A stretch of 24,836 bases of DNA from the NCBI GenBank assembly GCA_029258405.1, contig JARHYY010000004.1, positions 1 to 24,836 of the forward strand, in the 5' to 3' direction. The notes under the pieces are model-generated. The model made no database searches and was not told where the DNA came from. It worked only from the letters and a program-made list of their open reading frames with translations. The position numbers and the translations under genes were made by a program. Origin of the DNA: Helicobacteraceae bacterium. Lineage in GTDB: Bacteria; Campylobacterota; Campylobacteria; Campylobacterales; Helicobacteraceae. This document shows positions 1-7,357 of this stretch, piece after piece. Numbering within the stretch: the stretch's first letter is position 1; the number at the start of each line of letters is the position of its first letter.

Positions 1-34
1 CAAAATATTAGTAAGGACAATATCAACCTTGTGC

Positions 35-64
35 TTGAGTTTGTTTTTACAATGAGCTTATAAT
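35..64 (+). promoter_or_regulatory. Possible promoter reading into the left flank
   Basis: TTGAGT at 35-40 is followed after 18 bases by a perfect TATAAT at 59-64. No coding sequence lies downstream on this strand, so any product would be a non-coding RNA, or the element may be chance in AT-rich DNA. The inverted-repeat arm begins inside the -10 box at 62. Confidence 0.25.
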
Positions 65-123
65 ATAACTTTATATAGTGGAGTTAAGTAAGTTCTTTAA
101 GGTTTATTCTGTTATTTGAATTT
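62..123 (+). repeat. Left arm of the 62-bp terminal inverted repeat
   Basis: These 62 bases match the reverse complement of 24775-24836 at 61 positions; the only mismatch is at 81 (G here, A in the other copy). After the exact block the similarity continues imperfectly. AGGTTTAT recurs at 126-133, and the 11-mer GGTATAGTATA at 139-149 matches the complement of 24722-24732, with the right copy 27 bases longer in between. The repeat could extend left of 62, but the other copy is cut off by the window end. Confidence 0.9.
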
Positions 124-212
124 GTAGGTTTATAGTGAGGTATAGTATATTTTACTTAAACTCACTGTTTCATATTTATAGGTGAAGTAAGTCGCACAGT
201 TTTTAGGTTTAT
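74..212 (+). repeat. Degenerate direct repeat, about 100-bp period
   Basis: AAGTAAGT followed by AGGTTTAT occurs at 86-93 and 100-107, and again at 185-192 and 205-212. A further AGGTTTAT is at 126-133. The flanks are also alike: TATAGTGGAG at 74 resembles TATAGGTGAAG at 177. This looks like a diverged duplication of a module that overlaps the terminal repeat arm. No function is known to me. Confidence 0.5.
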
Positions 213-702
213 GGTTGGATATAGAGTATATATTATTGAGTCTTGTTGGGTATTTATGGGTGGGGGGTGTGCATGTATTATTTATTCTTTGAGCCTATGT
301 GTTTGATATAATTTTAGCAATTAATATTCAAGTTCTACTAATAATTCTTGCTATATTCTCATTGATTATTTAATATGCCATTTTTAGCTCATTAAATACA
401 ATTAATTGCATTACTTTTATATTGCTTAGGGCATTATAATAATCTTGCTGGGTTCATAAATTTATTTAAAACTATTTTTAAATATCTTTTCATATAAAAA
501 CTTATTTATTTCTTGATTTTTGTAAATAATTTCAATTTGTTATCAATCTTTTTTTTGAAAATCAGTAATTTTGCAATAATCAAACTTGACAAATCGCTAT
601 AAATCATAAAATATAAATTGACATGCAAAAAATCATCAGCACTTAAAGTTTTTTGTGGCTCCTATTTTTTGTTTTTTTCAAATACTTGCAATAAATAAGC
701 TA

Positions 703-1011
703 TTAATCTCCTATATCTAATATAAGGTATTTGAATTTAATATCTTCTAATTGCTTCTTGAGAAGTTTATTTTCTTCATTGAGGGCATCAGCTTGTGTTT
801 GTAGCTGTAAAATATTTCTGCTCGTATAATAAATATTGCTACGAATATAAATTTTTGGGGCAAAAAGGGCAAGAATGAGAAAGAGTAAAACAAATATGAA
901 AATAAGACTTTTTAAATTAAGATTATTACTCTCTTCTTTGTATCGATCGTATTCATACAAAAGCTGTTCTTTTTCTTCTTTACCAATATTAATATTTTCA
1001 TTTTCTTTCAT
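703..1011 (-). CDS. FtsL-like bitopic membrane protein
   Basis: This small protein (102 residues from the chosen start) has a charged cytoplasmic N-terminus, one hydrophobic segment at about residues 34-53, and then a leucine/glutamate-rich coiled-coil segment at about 65-95 (for example LNEENKLLKKQLEDI). That layout matches FtsL, the septal division protein that pairs with FtsB and FtsQ in the cytoplasmic membrane, and ftsL classically follows rsmH. FtsL is poorly conserved in sequence, so the call rests on topology and position. The ATG at 1011 overlaps the rsmH stop by 14 bases, implying translational coupling. A GTG at 1053 would overlap rsmH by 56 bases and is less likely. An AAGGA lies 11 bases before the chosen ATG. 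Confidence 0.72.
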   Translation of the reverse strand: MKENENINIGKEEKEQLLYEYDRYKEESNNLNLKSLIFIFVLLFLILALFAPKIYIRSNIYYTSRNILQLQTQADALNEENKLLKKQLEDIKFKYLILDIGD

Positions 1012-1939
1012 GTTGTCTGCAATCCTTAAAATGAAATACGCGCATTTTGGCACTTCGGCTTCTCTTGTTATTGCAAACTTCTTGCAAAGGTGCCATAATA
1101 GGTTTTTTGGTAATTATATCTCCTAATGAATGGATATTGCCACAAGTGCATTGCAAAGAATCTTGAGGACAAATACATGTTTGGGCAAATTCTTTAAATG
1201 TTTTTTTGATAATACGATCTTCAAGTGAATGAAAAGAGATAAGAGCTAAAATTTTTGTTTTACCTTTGACGACATGGAGCAATTTTTTTAATTCCTCTAA
1301 TTCTTGATTTACTTCTATTCTTAAAGCCTGAAAGGGCAATGTTGCTGGGTGTATAGAGCCTTTATGATAGCTATGCTGAGCAATAAATTGGGCAAGCTCT
1401 TGTGCACTTTCAAATGGTTTTTTTGTGCGTCTTGTAGTAATAAGTAGGGCTAATTTTTTATAGTTATGTACTTCTCCATACTCTTTAAAAATTCTCTCCA
1501 ATTCATGTTTTGGGTAATAATTGACTATTTTTTTTGCATCAAGAATCTGACTTCTATCCATACGCATATCTAAAGATGATGATTGGAATCCAAAACCCCT
1601 TTCTTTATTGTCTAACTGATACGAAGAAACACCAATGTCTGCTAGAATTCCTTCAACTTTTTGTTCTTTTAATATGGCAGCACATATATTACTAAAACGA
1701 CCCTTAAAGGATTGAAAACGCTCTTTGAATTGCGAAAGCCTTTGTGTGGCAAACAAAAGTGCTTCATCATCTTGGTCAATTCCAATAACTTTTATATTTT
1801 TATTTGCATTTAAAAGAGCATAAGAATGCGAACCAAACCCCAATGTGCAATCAATAATCACTCCATTTAATCCGCTAAAAACTCTTTTTACTTCATTGAG
1901 TAATACAGGAGTATGGGGGGGGGTGATGTATTCAAGCAT
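998..1939 (-). CDS. rsmH: 16S rRNA (cytosine(1402)-N(4))-methyltransferase
   Basis: RsmH (MraW) uses S-adenosylmethionine to methylate N4 of C1402 in the decoding centre of 16S rRNA. The 313-residue length is typical. The SAM-binding motif IDCTLGFGSHSYALL (about residues 29-43), GILADIGVSSYQLD, ALRIEVNQELEEL and LISFHSLEDRIIKKTF are all recognisable. The gene starts 17 bases after the malic enzyme stop and is coupled to the FtsL-like gene by a 14-base overlap. A run of nine C occupies codons 6-9 (plus-strand G run at 1915-1923). With nine the frame is open, but eight or ten would hit a stop after 16 or 15 residues. The N-terminal MLEYITPPHTPVLL contains the tract and joins directly to the conserved domain. 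Confidence 0.96.
   Translation of the reverse strand: MLEYITPPHTPVLLNEVKRVFSGLNGVIIDCTLGFGSHSYALLNANKNIKVIGIDQDDEALLFATQRLSQFKERFQSFKGRFSNICAAILKEQKVEGILADIGVSSYQLDNKERGFGFQSSSLDMRMDRSQILDAKKIVNYYPKHELERIFKEYGEVHNYKKLALLITTRRTKKPFESAQELAQFIAQHSYHKGSIHPATLPFQALRIEVNQELEELKKLLHVVKGKTKILALISFHSLEDRIIKKTFKEFAQTCICPQDSLQCTCGNIHSLGDIITKKPIMAPLQEVCNNKRSRSAKMRVFHFKDCRQHERK
1915..1923 (-). repeat. C9 homopolymer in the start of rsmH
   Basis: Nine C in the coding strand cover codons 6-9 (Thr-Pro-Pro-His). G/C runs elsewhere in the window do not exceed six bases. Helicobacter uses poly-G/C runs of about this length or more as slipped-strand phase-variation switches. Removing one base gives TAA after residue 16, and adding one gives TGA after residue 15. 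Confidence 0.9.
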
Positions 1940-1956
1940 TGCTTATGCCCTCTGTG

Positions 1957-3168
1957 TTATTGAAGTCTTGATGCGTTACTTTCAACAGCAGCTTGAGCAA
2001 CAGCTCCTGAAACAAACTCGCTAAGGCGAGGATCAAAAGCAGAAGGTATGAGATATTCTCTCCCAAATTCTAATTGCTTATTATACATTGCATTTAATTC
2101 AGGCGGTACATTTAATTGTGCAATTTGCGCCAATGCCTTTGCGGTAGCAAGTTTCATCTCTTCGTTAATGCAGTGTGAGCGTACTTTTAATGCACCTTTA
2201 AAGATATAAGGGAATGCAAGAACATTATTGATTTGATTAGGATAATCACTTCTACCTGTTGCCATTAAAATATCTGGTCTAGCTGCTTTAGCGACTTCTG
2301 GCATAATTTCTGGAATAGGATTACTCATAGCAAAAACCATTGGGTCCTTATTCATGCCCATAATATCATCTGGTTGAATCAAATCTGCTTTTGAGAGCCC
2401 CAATAAAACATCAGCACCTTTGAGGGCATCTTTATAGGTTGCATATTTTGCATTGCTTACAAACTCTCTTTTAACAGCATTAATATCCTCTCGCTTATTA
2501 TGTATAAGCCCTCTAGAGTCAAACATAATAATTTCCTGTACGCCTAAGGTTCTATAGAATCTTGCACAAGAAATAGCCGCTGCTCCAGCTCCTATAACAA
2601 CAACTTTTAAGTTTTCCATCTTTTTTTGTGTAATTTGCAGAGCATTCATCAATGCTGCACCTGAAATAATCGCTGTACCATGCTGGTCATCATGCATTAC
2701 AGGTATATCTGTCTCTGCTTTTAATCGTCTTTCAATATAGAAACATTCAGGAGCCCTAATATCCTCAAGGTTAATGCCCCCAAAAGTAGGGGCAATAGCC
2801 TTAACGATATCAATAAATTTATCAGGGTCTTTTTCATTGACTTCAATATCAAAGGCATCAAGATGAGCAAACCTTTTAAAGAGAACAGCCTTACCCTCCA
2901 TCACAGGTTTGCAAGCTATGGCTCCTACATTTCCTAACCCTAAACATGCCGTTCCATTTGAGATGACAGCAACAAGATGTCCTTTAGATGTATATTCAAA
3001 TGCTTTTAAATGGTTTTTGCGTATTTCTTCAACAGGTAGGGCGACACCGGGTGTATATGCTAAAGAGAGTTCTCTTTCTGTTTCTAAACTTCTTCGTGGC
3101 ATAACTTGTATTTTGCCTCCCTTGTGATAATGTATCGCCTCGGGATATTTTTGTGCTATATCTTCCAT
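1957..3168 (-). CDS. maeB: Malic enzyme (malate oxidoreductase, decarboxylating)
   Basis: The enzyme converts malate to pyruvate and CO2 with reduction of NAD(P), linking the TCA cycle to pyruvate. At 403 residues it is the short form, without the C-terminal phosphotransacetylase-like domain of E. coli MaeB. Visible features are the catalytic Tyr in AYTPGVALP (Y38), the catalytic Lys in GKAVLFKRF (K93), metal ligands in INLEDIRAPECF (E135, D136) and MHDDQHGTA (D160/D161), a Rossmann motif VVVIGAGAAAISCARF (about 189-204), and the family signature TGRSDYPNQINNVLAFPYIF. An extended -10 lies 46 bases upstream, so this gene probably starts a transcript that continues into rsmH. Coenzyme preference cannot be read from the sequence, and the gene symbol is approximate. 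Confidence 0.95.
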   Translation of the reverse strand: MEDIAQKYPEAIHYHKGGKIQVMPRRSLETERELSLAYTPGVALPVEEIRKNHLKAFEYTSKGHLVAVISNGTACLGLGNVGAIACKPVMEGKAVLFKRFAHLDAFDIEVNEKDPDKFIDIVKAIAPTFGGINLEDIRAPECFYIERRLKAETDIPVMHDDQHGTAIISGAALMNALQITQKKMENLKVVVIGAGAAAISCARFYRTLGVQEIIMFDSRGLIHNKREDINAVKREFVSNAKYATYKDALKGADVLLGLSKADLIQPDDIMGMNKDPMVFAMSNPIPEIMPEVAKAARPDILMATGRSDYPNQINNVLAFPYIFKGALKVRSHCINEEMKLATAKALAQIAQLNVPPELNAMYNKQLEFGREYLIPSAFDPRLSEFVSGAVAQAAVESNASRLQ

Positions 3169-3213
3169 GGATATTAGAATTCCTTTAAAATGATTTTATA
3201 GAGTATAAATGAA

Positions 3214-3222
3214 ATTATAGCA
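3214..3222 (-). promoter_or_regulatory. Extended -10 promoter for malic enzyme-rsmH
   Basis: On the minus strand this reads TGCTATAAT, a perfect extended -10 (TGn plus TATAAT), the main element of Helicobacter sigma-80 promoters. It is 46 bases before the malic enzyme ATG in the 66-base gap after the outer-membrane protein gene. Confidence 0.55.
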
Positions 3223-3234
3223 AAAATGAACCAT

Positions 3235-3750
3235 TTAAAAATGAATCCCTATTAATAATTGTAAAGAATCTAATTTTTGTTTTTGTGAAGTATGCAATAT
3301 TTTTGGTTTTTGATAATCATACTGCAAAGAAACAGATAATGGTATTAATGTAGGCTTAAGCTTTAAGCCTACATTATAGCTCATTGTATGATCATAGCGT
3401 TCGCTAAAGCTTGATTTGTTTGCCTCAATATATGGCGTTAAGCGAAGCAATGCTAAATCAATATTATAACCTAATGCAAGCCCATATCGTAGATTACCTA
3501 TATATGATTTATTATTTATTTTATTTTTATTGAATAAGACATCATACTTAAGCTGTGGAGCAAGAACTATATCAAACATACCCATCCATAAGCGACCATA
3601 AATACCCGTATTATATTTTTTACTGACATTAGCAGAATCCTTAATATATCCCGTATTAAGCCCAACTTCTGGAGAAAACTCAAACCCGCCCATCTCTGCA
3701 CTCATGAGCAAAGAGCTAAATATAATAATAGAAGCAATAATTTTATTCAT
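3235..3750 (-). CDS. Small outer-membrane beta-barrel protein, unknown function
   Basis: From the ATG at 3750 the product is 171 residues. It has a clear signal peptide (MNKIIASIIIFSSLLMSA, probable cleavage near residue 18), followed by alternating polar/hydrophobic strands rich in Tyr and Gly (NTGIYGRLWMGMF, NLRYGLALGYNIDLALL, SYNVGLKLKPTLIPLSVSLQYDY). It ends GIHF, with the terminal Phe typical of Bam-assembled barrels. The size suits an 8-stranded barrel. The open frame extends back to 3891, but that would overlap plsC and bury the signal peptide. AAAGGA sits five bases before the chosen ATG, one base beyond the plsC stop. I do not recognise the family, and function is unknown. It lies last in the purine/plsC operon segment. 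Confidence 0.75.
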   Translation of the reverse strand: MNKIIASIIIFSSLLMSAEMGGFEFSPEVGLNTGYIKDSANVSKKYNTGIYGRLWMGMFDIVLAPQLKYDVLFNKNKINNKSYIGNLRYGLALGYNIDLALLRLTPYIEANKSSFSERYDHTMSYNVGLKLKPTLIPLSVSLQYDYQKPKILHTSQKQKLDSLQLLIGIHF

Positions 3751-3751
3751 T

Positions 3752-4459
3752 TTAATCCTTTGATGATGGTTGATAGTATTGCAAATAGCATTCATGCATT
3801 TCTTTTTGTAATTGCTCATACCAATCATTAGGCGAATCATCATTATATGCCCTAGGTTCAAGAGCAATAAAAGTTGCTTCTGTATTTCCAATAAGTAATT
3901 TATCGATATTGAATGCTCGTTTAGTATGTACTACAACTATAGGTTGATAGCGTATTTTATATTTTTCTATAAGCATTTTCGCACCAAGCTTAAAGGGCAA
4001 AAAACTTTCTTCACCTTTACTGCGTGTTCCTTCTGGAAAAATAGCTAAGATTTTCTTTTCAGCTAATCGTTTTTTAGCAAGCTTAATAAGTGTTACAATG
4101 CTTGCCTTATCTTCTCTATCAAGCAAAATCATTTTAGGGGCTTTAAGAGCATGCCCATAAATAAAGAAATCACCCAATTCTTTTTTTGCAGCCCAGCATA
4201 AATCTCCTTGATGTGTAGCCTCTAAAAATATTACATCTAAATAACTTTGATGATTAAGTAATACCATTGACACATCATCAGCATACTGACCTATCATCTT
4301 TATTTTAATTTGGAATAAAAAAAGATAGAGCTTTCCATATGCTTGTCTAAATTTTCTCTGATTTTGTGAAAAAACATACATAAGCACTATTACAACAGGC
4401 ACAAGAAGAAAAACATAAAAAATAGTTAAATATCCCTTAATTTTTTTTCTATCTATCAA
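3752..4459 (-). CDS. plsC: 1-acyl-sn-glycerol-3-phosphate acyltransferase
   Basis: PlsC acylates lysophosphatidic acid to phosphatidic acid at the inner membrane, the second step of phospholipid synthesis. The HX4D catalytic motif is H70-D75 in NHQSYLD, the second block is AAKKELGDFF (about 90-99) followed by LLDRED, and the phosphate-binding FPEGTRS is at 141-147. The N-terminal hydrophobic segment (about 11-30) anchors it. The start is a TTG overlapping the upstream SH3-protein stop by 11 bases, with an AAGGAAAGAAG purine-rich site before it; starting at the first internal ATG would lose the anchor. A run of eight A lies in codons 4-7. The gene sits after purQ and the SH3 protein, as in C. 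jejuni. Confidence 0.93.
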   Translation of the reverse strand: MIDRKKIKGYLTIFYVFLLVPVVIVLMYVFSQNQRKFRQAYGKLYLFLFQIKIKMIGQYADDVSMVLLNHQSYLDVIFLEATHQGDLCWAAKKELGDFFIYGHALKAPKMILLDREDKASIVTLIKLAKKRLAEKKILAIFPEGTRSKGEESFLPFKLGAKMLIEKYKIRYQPIVVVHTKRAFNIDKLLIGNTEATFIALEPRAYNDDSPNDWYEQLQKEMHECYLQYYQPSSKD

Positions 4460-5717
4460 CTTCTTCTTTCCTTACCCAGCCAATTCGTCCATCAGCTGTA
4501 ACGATTTTATAGAAATCATTTCTTTTATCTAAAATTTCTACTTGCAATGCTCTTTCTTGTCGTATAATGACTGTTGAATTTAATGTTGGTAATATTTTTA
4601 CTTCTGCATTTGGCAATAGCTTTGCATTATCTGTTATAAAAAAGTCTGTTATAAGATAGGCTATGATAAGCACGCTCCCTATCAATGACAAATAAGAATG
4701 AGTAAAAGAAAAAACAAGCAATAAAAACATAACCGCTACAGCACCAATGGCTAATTGTGAAAAATTTATGGAACGCTTAGGCTTCAAATCACTTTGTGTG
4801 CTTACCCTATCATCAATAGGAACATTGGGCACACTTATACGATGAAAACGAAAATCTTCTAAGCTAAAATAATCAAAAAGTATGGTTTCTTTATCTTTTG
4901 GTAGGATAACATAATAAATCATTGATGAACTTTCAGGACTGATAATTCCACTTTCGTAATTTTGTTTAGGATAATCACCTATTTTAAAATCTTTCATATT
5001 AGAAATACCTGAACTTAGAGCAAAAACAGCTAAATTATTTTGGGTATCATAATTGGTTATCTTATAATCATCAAGCTTAAAATGTGCAGCGATAACACCG
5101 CTAAATAATGGATTTCCACTAAGGAGAATGGCTTGATGGCTAAAGCCCCCGCTCTCTTCGCTTATCTCTCCATTAGGAGTCCCAATAGAAACTTTTAGCT
5201 TTGGCACAGTAAAATCTACACTTTTTATTTGTGCATAATAAGTATTATTAAATGTTCCATCATTGTTGAGTTTCCATGGAGAATCTGGATTGATAATATG
5301 CACACTACCATTATTGCCTATAAACTCTGTATGTATAGCTCCTTGTAAAGAGCCAAAGGCAACAAGTTTAAATTCTAGCGGAAAAACTTCATTAACATAA
5401 AGAGCTCGATTAATAGGGTTAAGGTAAGAGAGATAAAGGTTTTTTGCATGTCCTGTTTCTTCATTTGCAGTATTCAAATTTTCTATAGTAGCAGCATTTG
5501 GCTCTGGCAAAGGTGGGGGTATTGTTTGGTGTATGGGTGGGAGTGGTTGAGTGCTGTATTGATTATCCTCTATAATAATCTCCTCTAGTTCAGCACCACT
5601 TTCATTTTCCAAACTGTTAAAAATTTCTTCTCGTGTTTTTTGGAGTTTTTCTGCTTCTGTAAGAGCAAGAAGTGGGCAAAAAAATATTATAAATATAAAA
5701 ACACTTTTCTTTAACAA
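4449..5717 (-). CDS. Periplasmic/membrane protein with C-terminal SH3-like domain
   Basis: The 422-residue protein starts with a signal peptide (about residues 1-20) and an acidic stretch with a proline-rich linker (QPLPPIHQTIPPPLPEP, about 57-73). A beta-rich region of about 100-300 residues follows, then two adjacent membrane helices (about 322-340 and 343-362), and a C-terminal bacterial SH3-like domain (about 369-421, ending DFYKIVTADGRIGWVRKEEV). With a cleaved or uncleaved N-terminal segment both large domains would be periplasmic. Bacterial SH3 domains often bind peptidoglycan or peptides. Its place between purQ and plsC matches a putative periplasmic protein in C. jejuni (Cj0515). The start is TTG, overlapping the purQ stop by seven bases, with GAGGG seven bases upstream. 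Function is unknown. Confidence 0.8.
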   Translation of the reverse strand: MLKKSVFIFIIFFCPLLALTEAEKLQKTREEIFNSLENESGAELEEIIIEDNQYSTQPLPPIHQTIPPPLPEPNAATIENLNTANEETGHAKNLYLSYLNPINRALYVNEVFPLEFKLVAFGSLQGAIHTEFIGNNGSVHIINPDSPWKLNNDGTFNNTYYAQIKSVDFTVPKLKVSIGTPNGEISEESGGFSHQAILLSGNPLFSGVIAAHFKLDDYKITNYDTQNNLAVFALSSGISNMKDFKIGDYPKQNYESGIISPESSSMIYYVILPKDKETILFDYFSLEDFRFHRISVPNVPIDDRVSTQSDLKPKRSINFSQLAIGAVAVMFLLLVFSFTHSYLSLIGSVLIIAYLITDFFITDNAKLLPNAEVKILPTLNSTVIIRQERALQVEILDKRNDFYKIVTADGRIGWVRKEEVDR

Positions 5718-6382
5718 ACAATATCCCTCAACATAGCTAAACCATCAGTACTACCCAATTCTTTTTCTATAGCCCTTTCTGGGTGAGGCATAAGCCCAAA
5801 AACATTTTTTTGAATATTACAAATACCAGCTATTGCATCAATAGAGCCATTAAGATTTTTATTATATGTGAGGAGTATTTGCTCATTATCATACATTTTT
5901 TTGAGATTTTCATGATCTATAAAATAGCAACCTTGCCCATGTGCTATGGGTAAATGAATATCATTTTGCTCATTATAAGAACGCAAAAAAGAGTTATTGT
6001 GTGATATTACCTTTAAAGAACTTAAGGTAGAGATAAACTTATGAGAATGATTAAGCATTAATGCTCCGGGGAGCAAGCCAGATTCTACTAATATTTGAAA
6101 TCCATTGCATATTCCAAGCACCTTTCCGCCTTTTTGTGCAAAACTCACAACAGCTTTCATAATAGGGGCAAAGCGAGCTATTGCTCCACTGCGAAGATAA
6201 TCACCATAGCTAAACCCACCGGGTATAATGACTAAAGAGGTATTCTTTGGAAGCTCTTGTTCTTTGAACCATACAAGGCTGTATTGTATATTATAATGCT
6301 CTTGAATTTTTTCTAAGGCATAGCAAACATCATATTCACAATTTGTTCCCAAAAATTGCAAAACAGCAACCATGTATTTCAT
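5711..6382 (-). CDS. purQ: Phosphoribosylformylglycinamidine synthase subunit PurQ
   Basis: PurQ is the glutaminase subunit that delivers ammonia to PurL for conversion of FGAR to FGAM in de novo purine synthesis. It is a class I glutamine amidotransferase: the nucleophile is C92 in VLGICNGFQIL, and the partner His/Glu are H200 and E202 in LMPHPERA. The oxyanion segment PGGFSYGDYLRSG (about 54-66) and the LGTNCEYD N-terminus are characteristic. The 223-residue length fits the small-subunit form that works with PurS and a separate PurL, which is not in this window. The gene begins four bases after purS. An alternative ATG is at codon 4. Confidence 0.96.
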   Translation of the reverse strand: MKYMVAVLQFLGTNCEYDVCYALEKIQEHYNIQYSLVWFKEQELPKNTSLVIIPGGFSYGDYLRSGAIARFAPIMKAVVSFAQKGGKVLGICNGFQILVESGLLPGALMLNHSHKFISTLSSLKVISHNNSFLRSYNEQNDIHLPIAHGQGCYFIDHENLKKMYDNEQILLTYNKNLNGSIDAIAGICNIQKNVFGLMPHPERAIEKELGSTDGLAMLRDIVC

Positions 6383-6386
6383 GATA

Positions 6387-6635
6387 TTATCTCATTTCTA
6401 TAGAAAAATTTTCAATAACATTATTCACTAAAAGTAATTCACATGCTCTTTGCAAATCGCATTCTGCTTCTTGTTTATTTTGAGCATCAATGCTAATAAT
6501 AAAAATCTTTCCTGCCCTTACATCATTTATATTTTTAAAGTTAAGCGAGCTTAGGGCATTATGTATAGCTTTTCCTTGAGCATCAAGAACACCATTTTTT
6601 AAAGTAATAGAAATTATTGCTTCAAATGTCTGCAT
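6387..6635 (-). CDS. purS: Phosphoribosylformylglycinamidine synthase subunit PurS
   Basis: PurS is the small (82-residue) third subunit that bridges PurQ and PurL in the multi-subunit FGAM synthase. The pattern ISITLKNGVLDAQGKAI, then NVRAGK-like NDVRAGKIF, and a C-terminal CELLLVNNVIENF segment matches the family. It sits between purC and purQ with gaps of 10 and 4 bases, as expected for co-expression of complex partners. Confidence 0.94.
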   Translation of the reverse strand: MQTFEAIISITLKNGVLDAQGKAIHNALSSLNFKNINDVRAGKIFIISIDAQNKQEAECDLQRACELLLVNNVIENFSIEMR

Positions 6636-6645
6636 AAATCCCCCA

Positions 6646-7347
6646 TTATTGCAATATTCGTTTTAAAACTTCCTGATAAGCCATTTTAACATCGCCAAGC
6701 CCTTGCCTAAATCGATCTTTATCAAGTTTTTCATTACTCTCTTTATCCCAAAATCTACAGCTATCTGGTGTAATTTCATCAGCAAGAATAATGTTTTGAG
6801 CAGAATCCTTACCAAATTCAAGCTTAAAATCAATGAGTTTCAAATTTTTTTGAAGAAAAAATGATTTAAGTGCTGTGTTAATTGCTCTGGCTTGTTTTCG
6901 CAATACCTCAAGTTCTTGTACATCTTGCACGCATTGAAGCAATATAGCATGCTCATCATTAATAAGAGGATCGCCTAAGGAATCATTCTTATAATAAAAT
7001 TCTATCAAAGTCTTATGAAGCACTTGTCCTTCTGGTATCCCTAATCTTTTCGTTAAAGAACCTGTGGCTACATTGCGAACAACTACTTCTATAGGAATAA
7101 TTTGTACTTTATGGCATAATATCTCATTATCATTGAGCTGGCGGATATAATGTGTTTTAATGCCCTTAGTGTGCAATAACTCAAAAAGGGCAGAAGTTAT
7201 TTGACAATTTAAAGCACCTTTTTGGCTTTCCTTTCCTCTTTTTTGGGCATTAAATGCTGTTAAATCATCTTTAAAAAATGCTCTAATTTCTTGTGGATTT
7301 GTTGTAGAAAAAATTTTTTTACCTTTACCTTCATAAAGTAATTCCAT
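6646..7347 (-). CDS. purC: Phosphoribosylaminoimidazole-succinocarboxamide synthase
   Basis: PurC (SAICAR synthase) joins CAIR and aspartate using ATP in purine synthesis. Conserved segments are LLYEGKGKKIF (3-13), FKDDLTAFNAQKRG (25-38), VVVRNVATGSLTKRLGI (88-104), LIDFKLEFG (171-179), LADEITPDSCRFWD (188-201) and DKDRFRQGLGD (209-219). The length of 233 is normal. AAGGAG precedes the ATG. It lies 10 bases after ctpA in the run ctpA-purC-purS-purQ, an order also present in C. jejuni. Confidence 0.97.
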   Translation of the reverse strand: MELLYEGKGKKIFSTTNPQEIRAFFKDDLTAFNAQKRGKESQKGALNCQITSALFELLHTKGIKTHYIRQLNDNEILCHKVQIIPIEVVVRNVATGSLTKRLGIPEGQVLHKTLIEFYYKNDSLGDPLINDEHAILLQCVQDVQELEVLRKQARAINTALKSFFLQKNLKLIDFKLEFGKDSAQNIILADEITPDSCRFWDKESNEKLDKDRFRQGLGDVKMAYQEVLKRILQ

Positions 7348-7357
7348 GAATTGCTCC

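Larger units (their letters stand above)
1..702. other. Gene-free AT-rich left flank
   Basis: I see no credible coding sequence, tRNA or rRNA here. Bases 60-300 have an unusually G/T-rich plus strand with few C, unlike the genes in the window, and include a G6 run at 262-267. Bases 300-700 are very AT-rich with long T runs, including T8 at 549-556. The first part holds degenerate copies of AGGTTTAT and AAGTAAGT and one arm of the terminal inverted repeat. The stretch lies downstream of the leftward gene run, so it contains that run's transcript end, but no clear hairpin plus T-run terminator was found. Confidence 0.7.

Noticed and set aside
586..612. TTGACA at 586-591 with TAAAAT at 607-612
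   Set aside because: The spacing is only 15 bases and no gene or RNA lies downstream on that strand.
638..678. Hairpin AGCAC...GTGGCT followed by T-rich sequence, a possible terminator on the plus strand
   Set aside because: Only five base pairs with a bulge and an AT-rich loop; too weak to call in such AT-rich DNA.
4441..4448. A8 run near the start of plsC as a phase-variation switch
   Set aside because: A/T runs of eight are common in this AT-rich DNA; without variation data it is not strong evidence.
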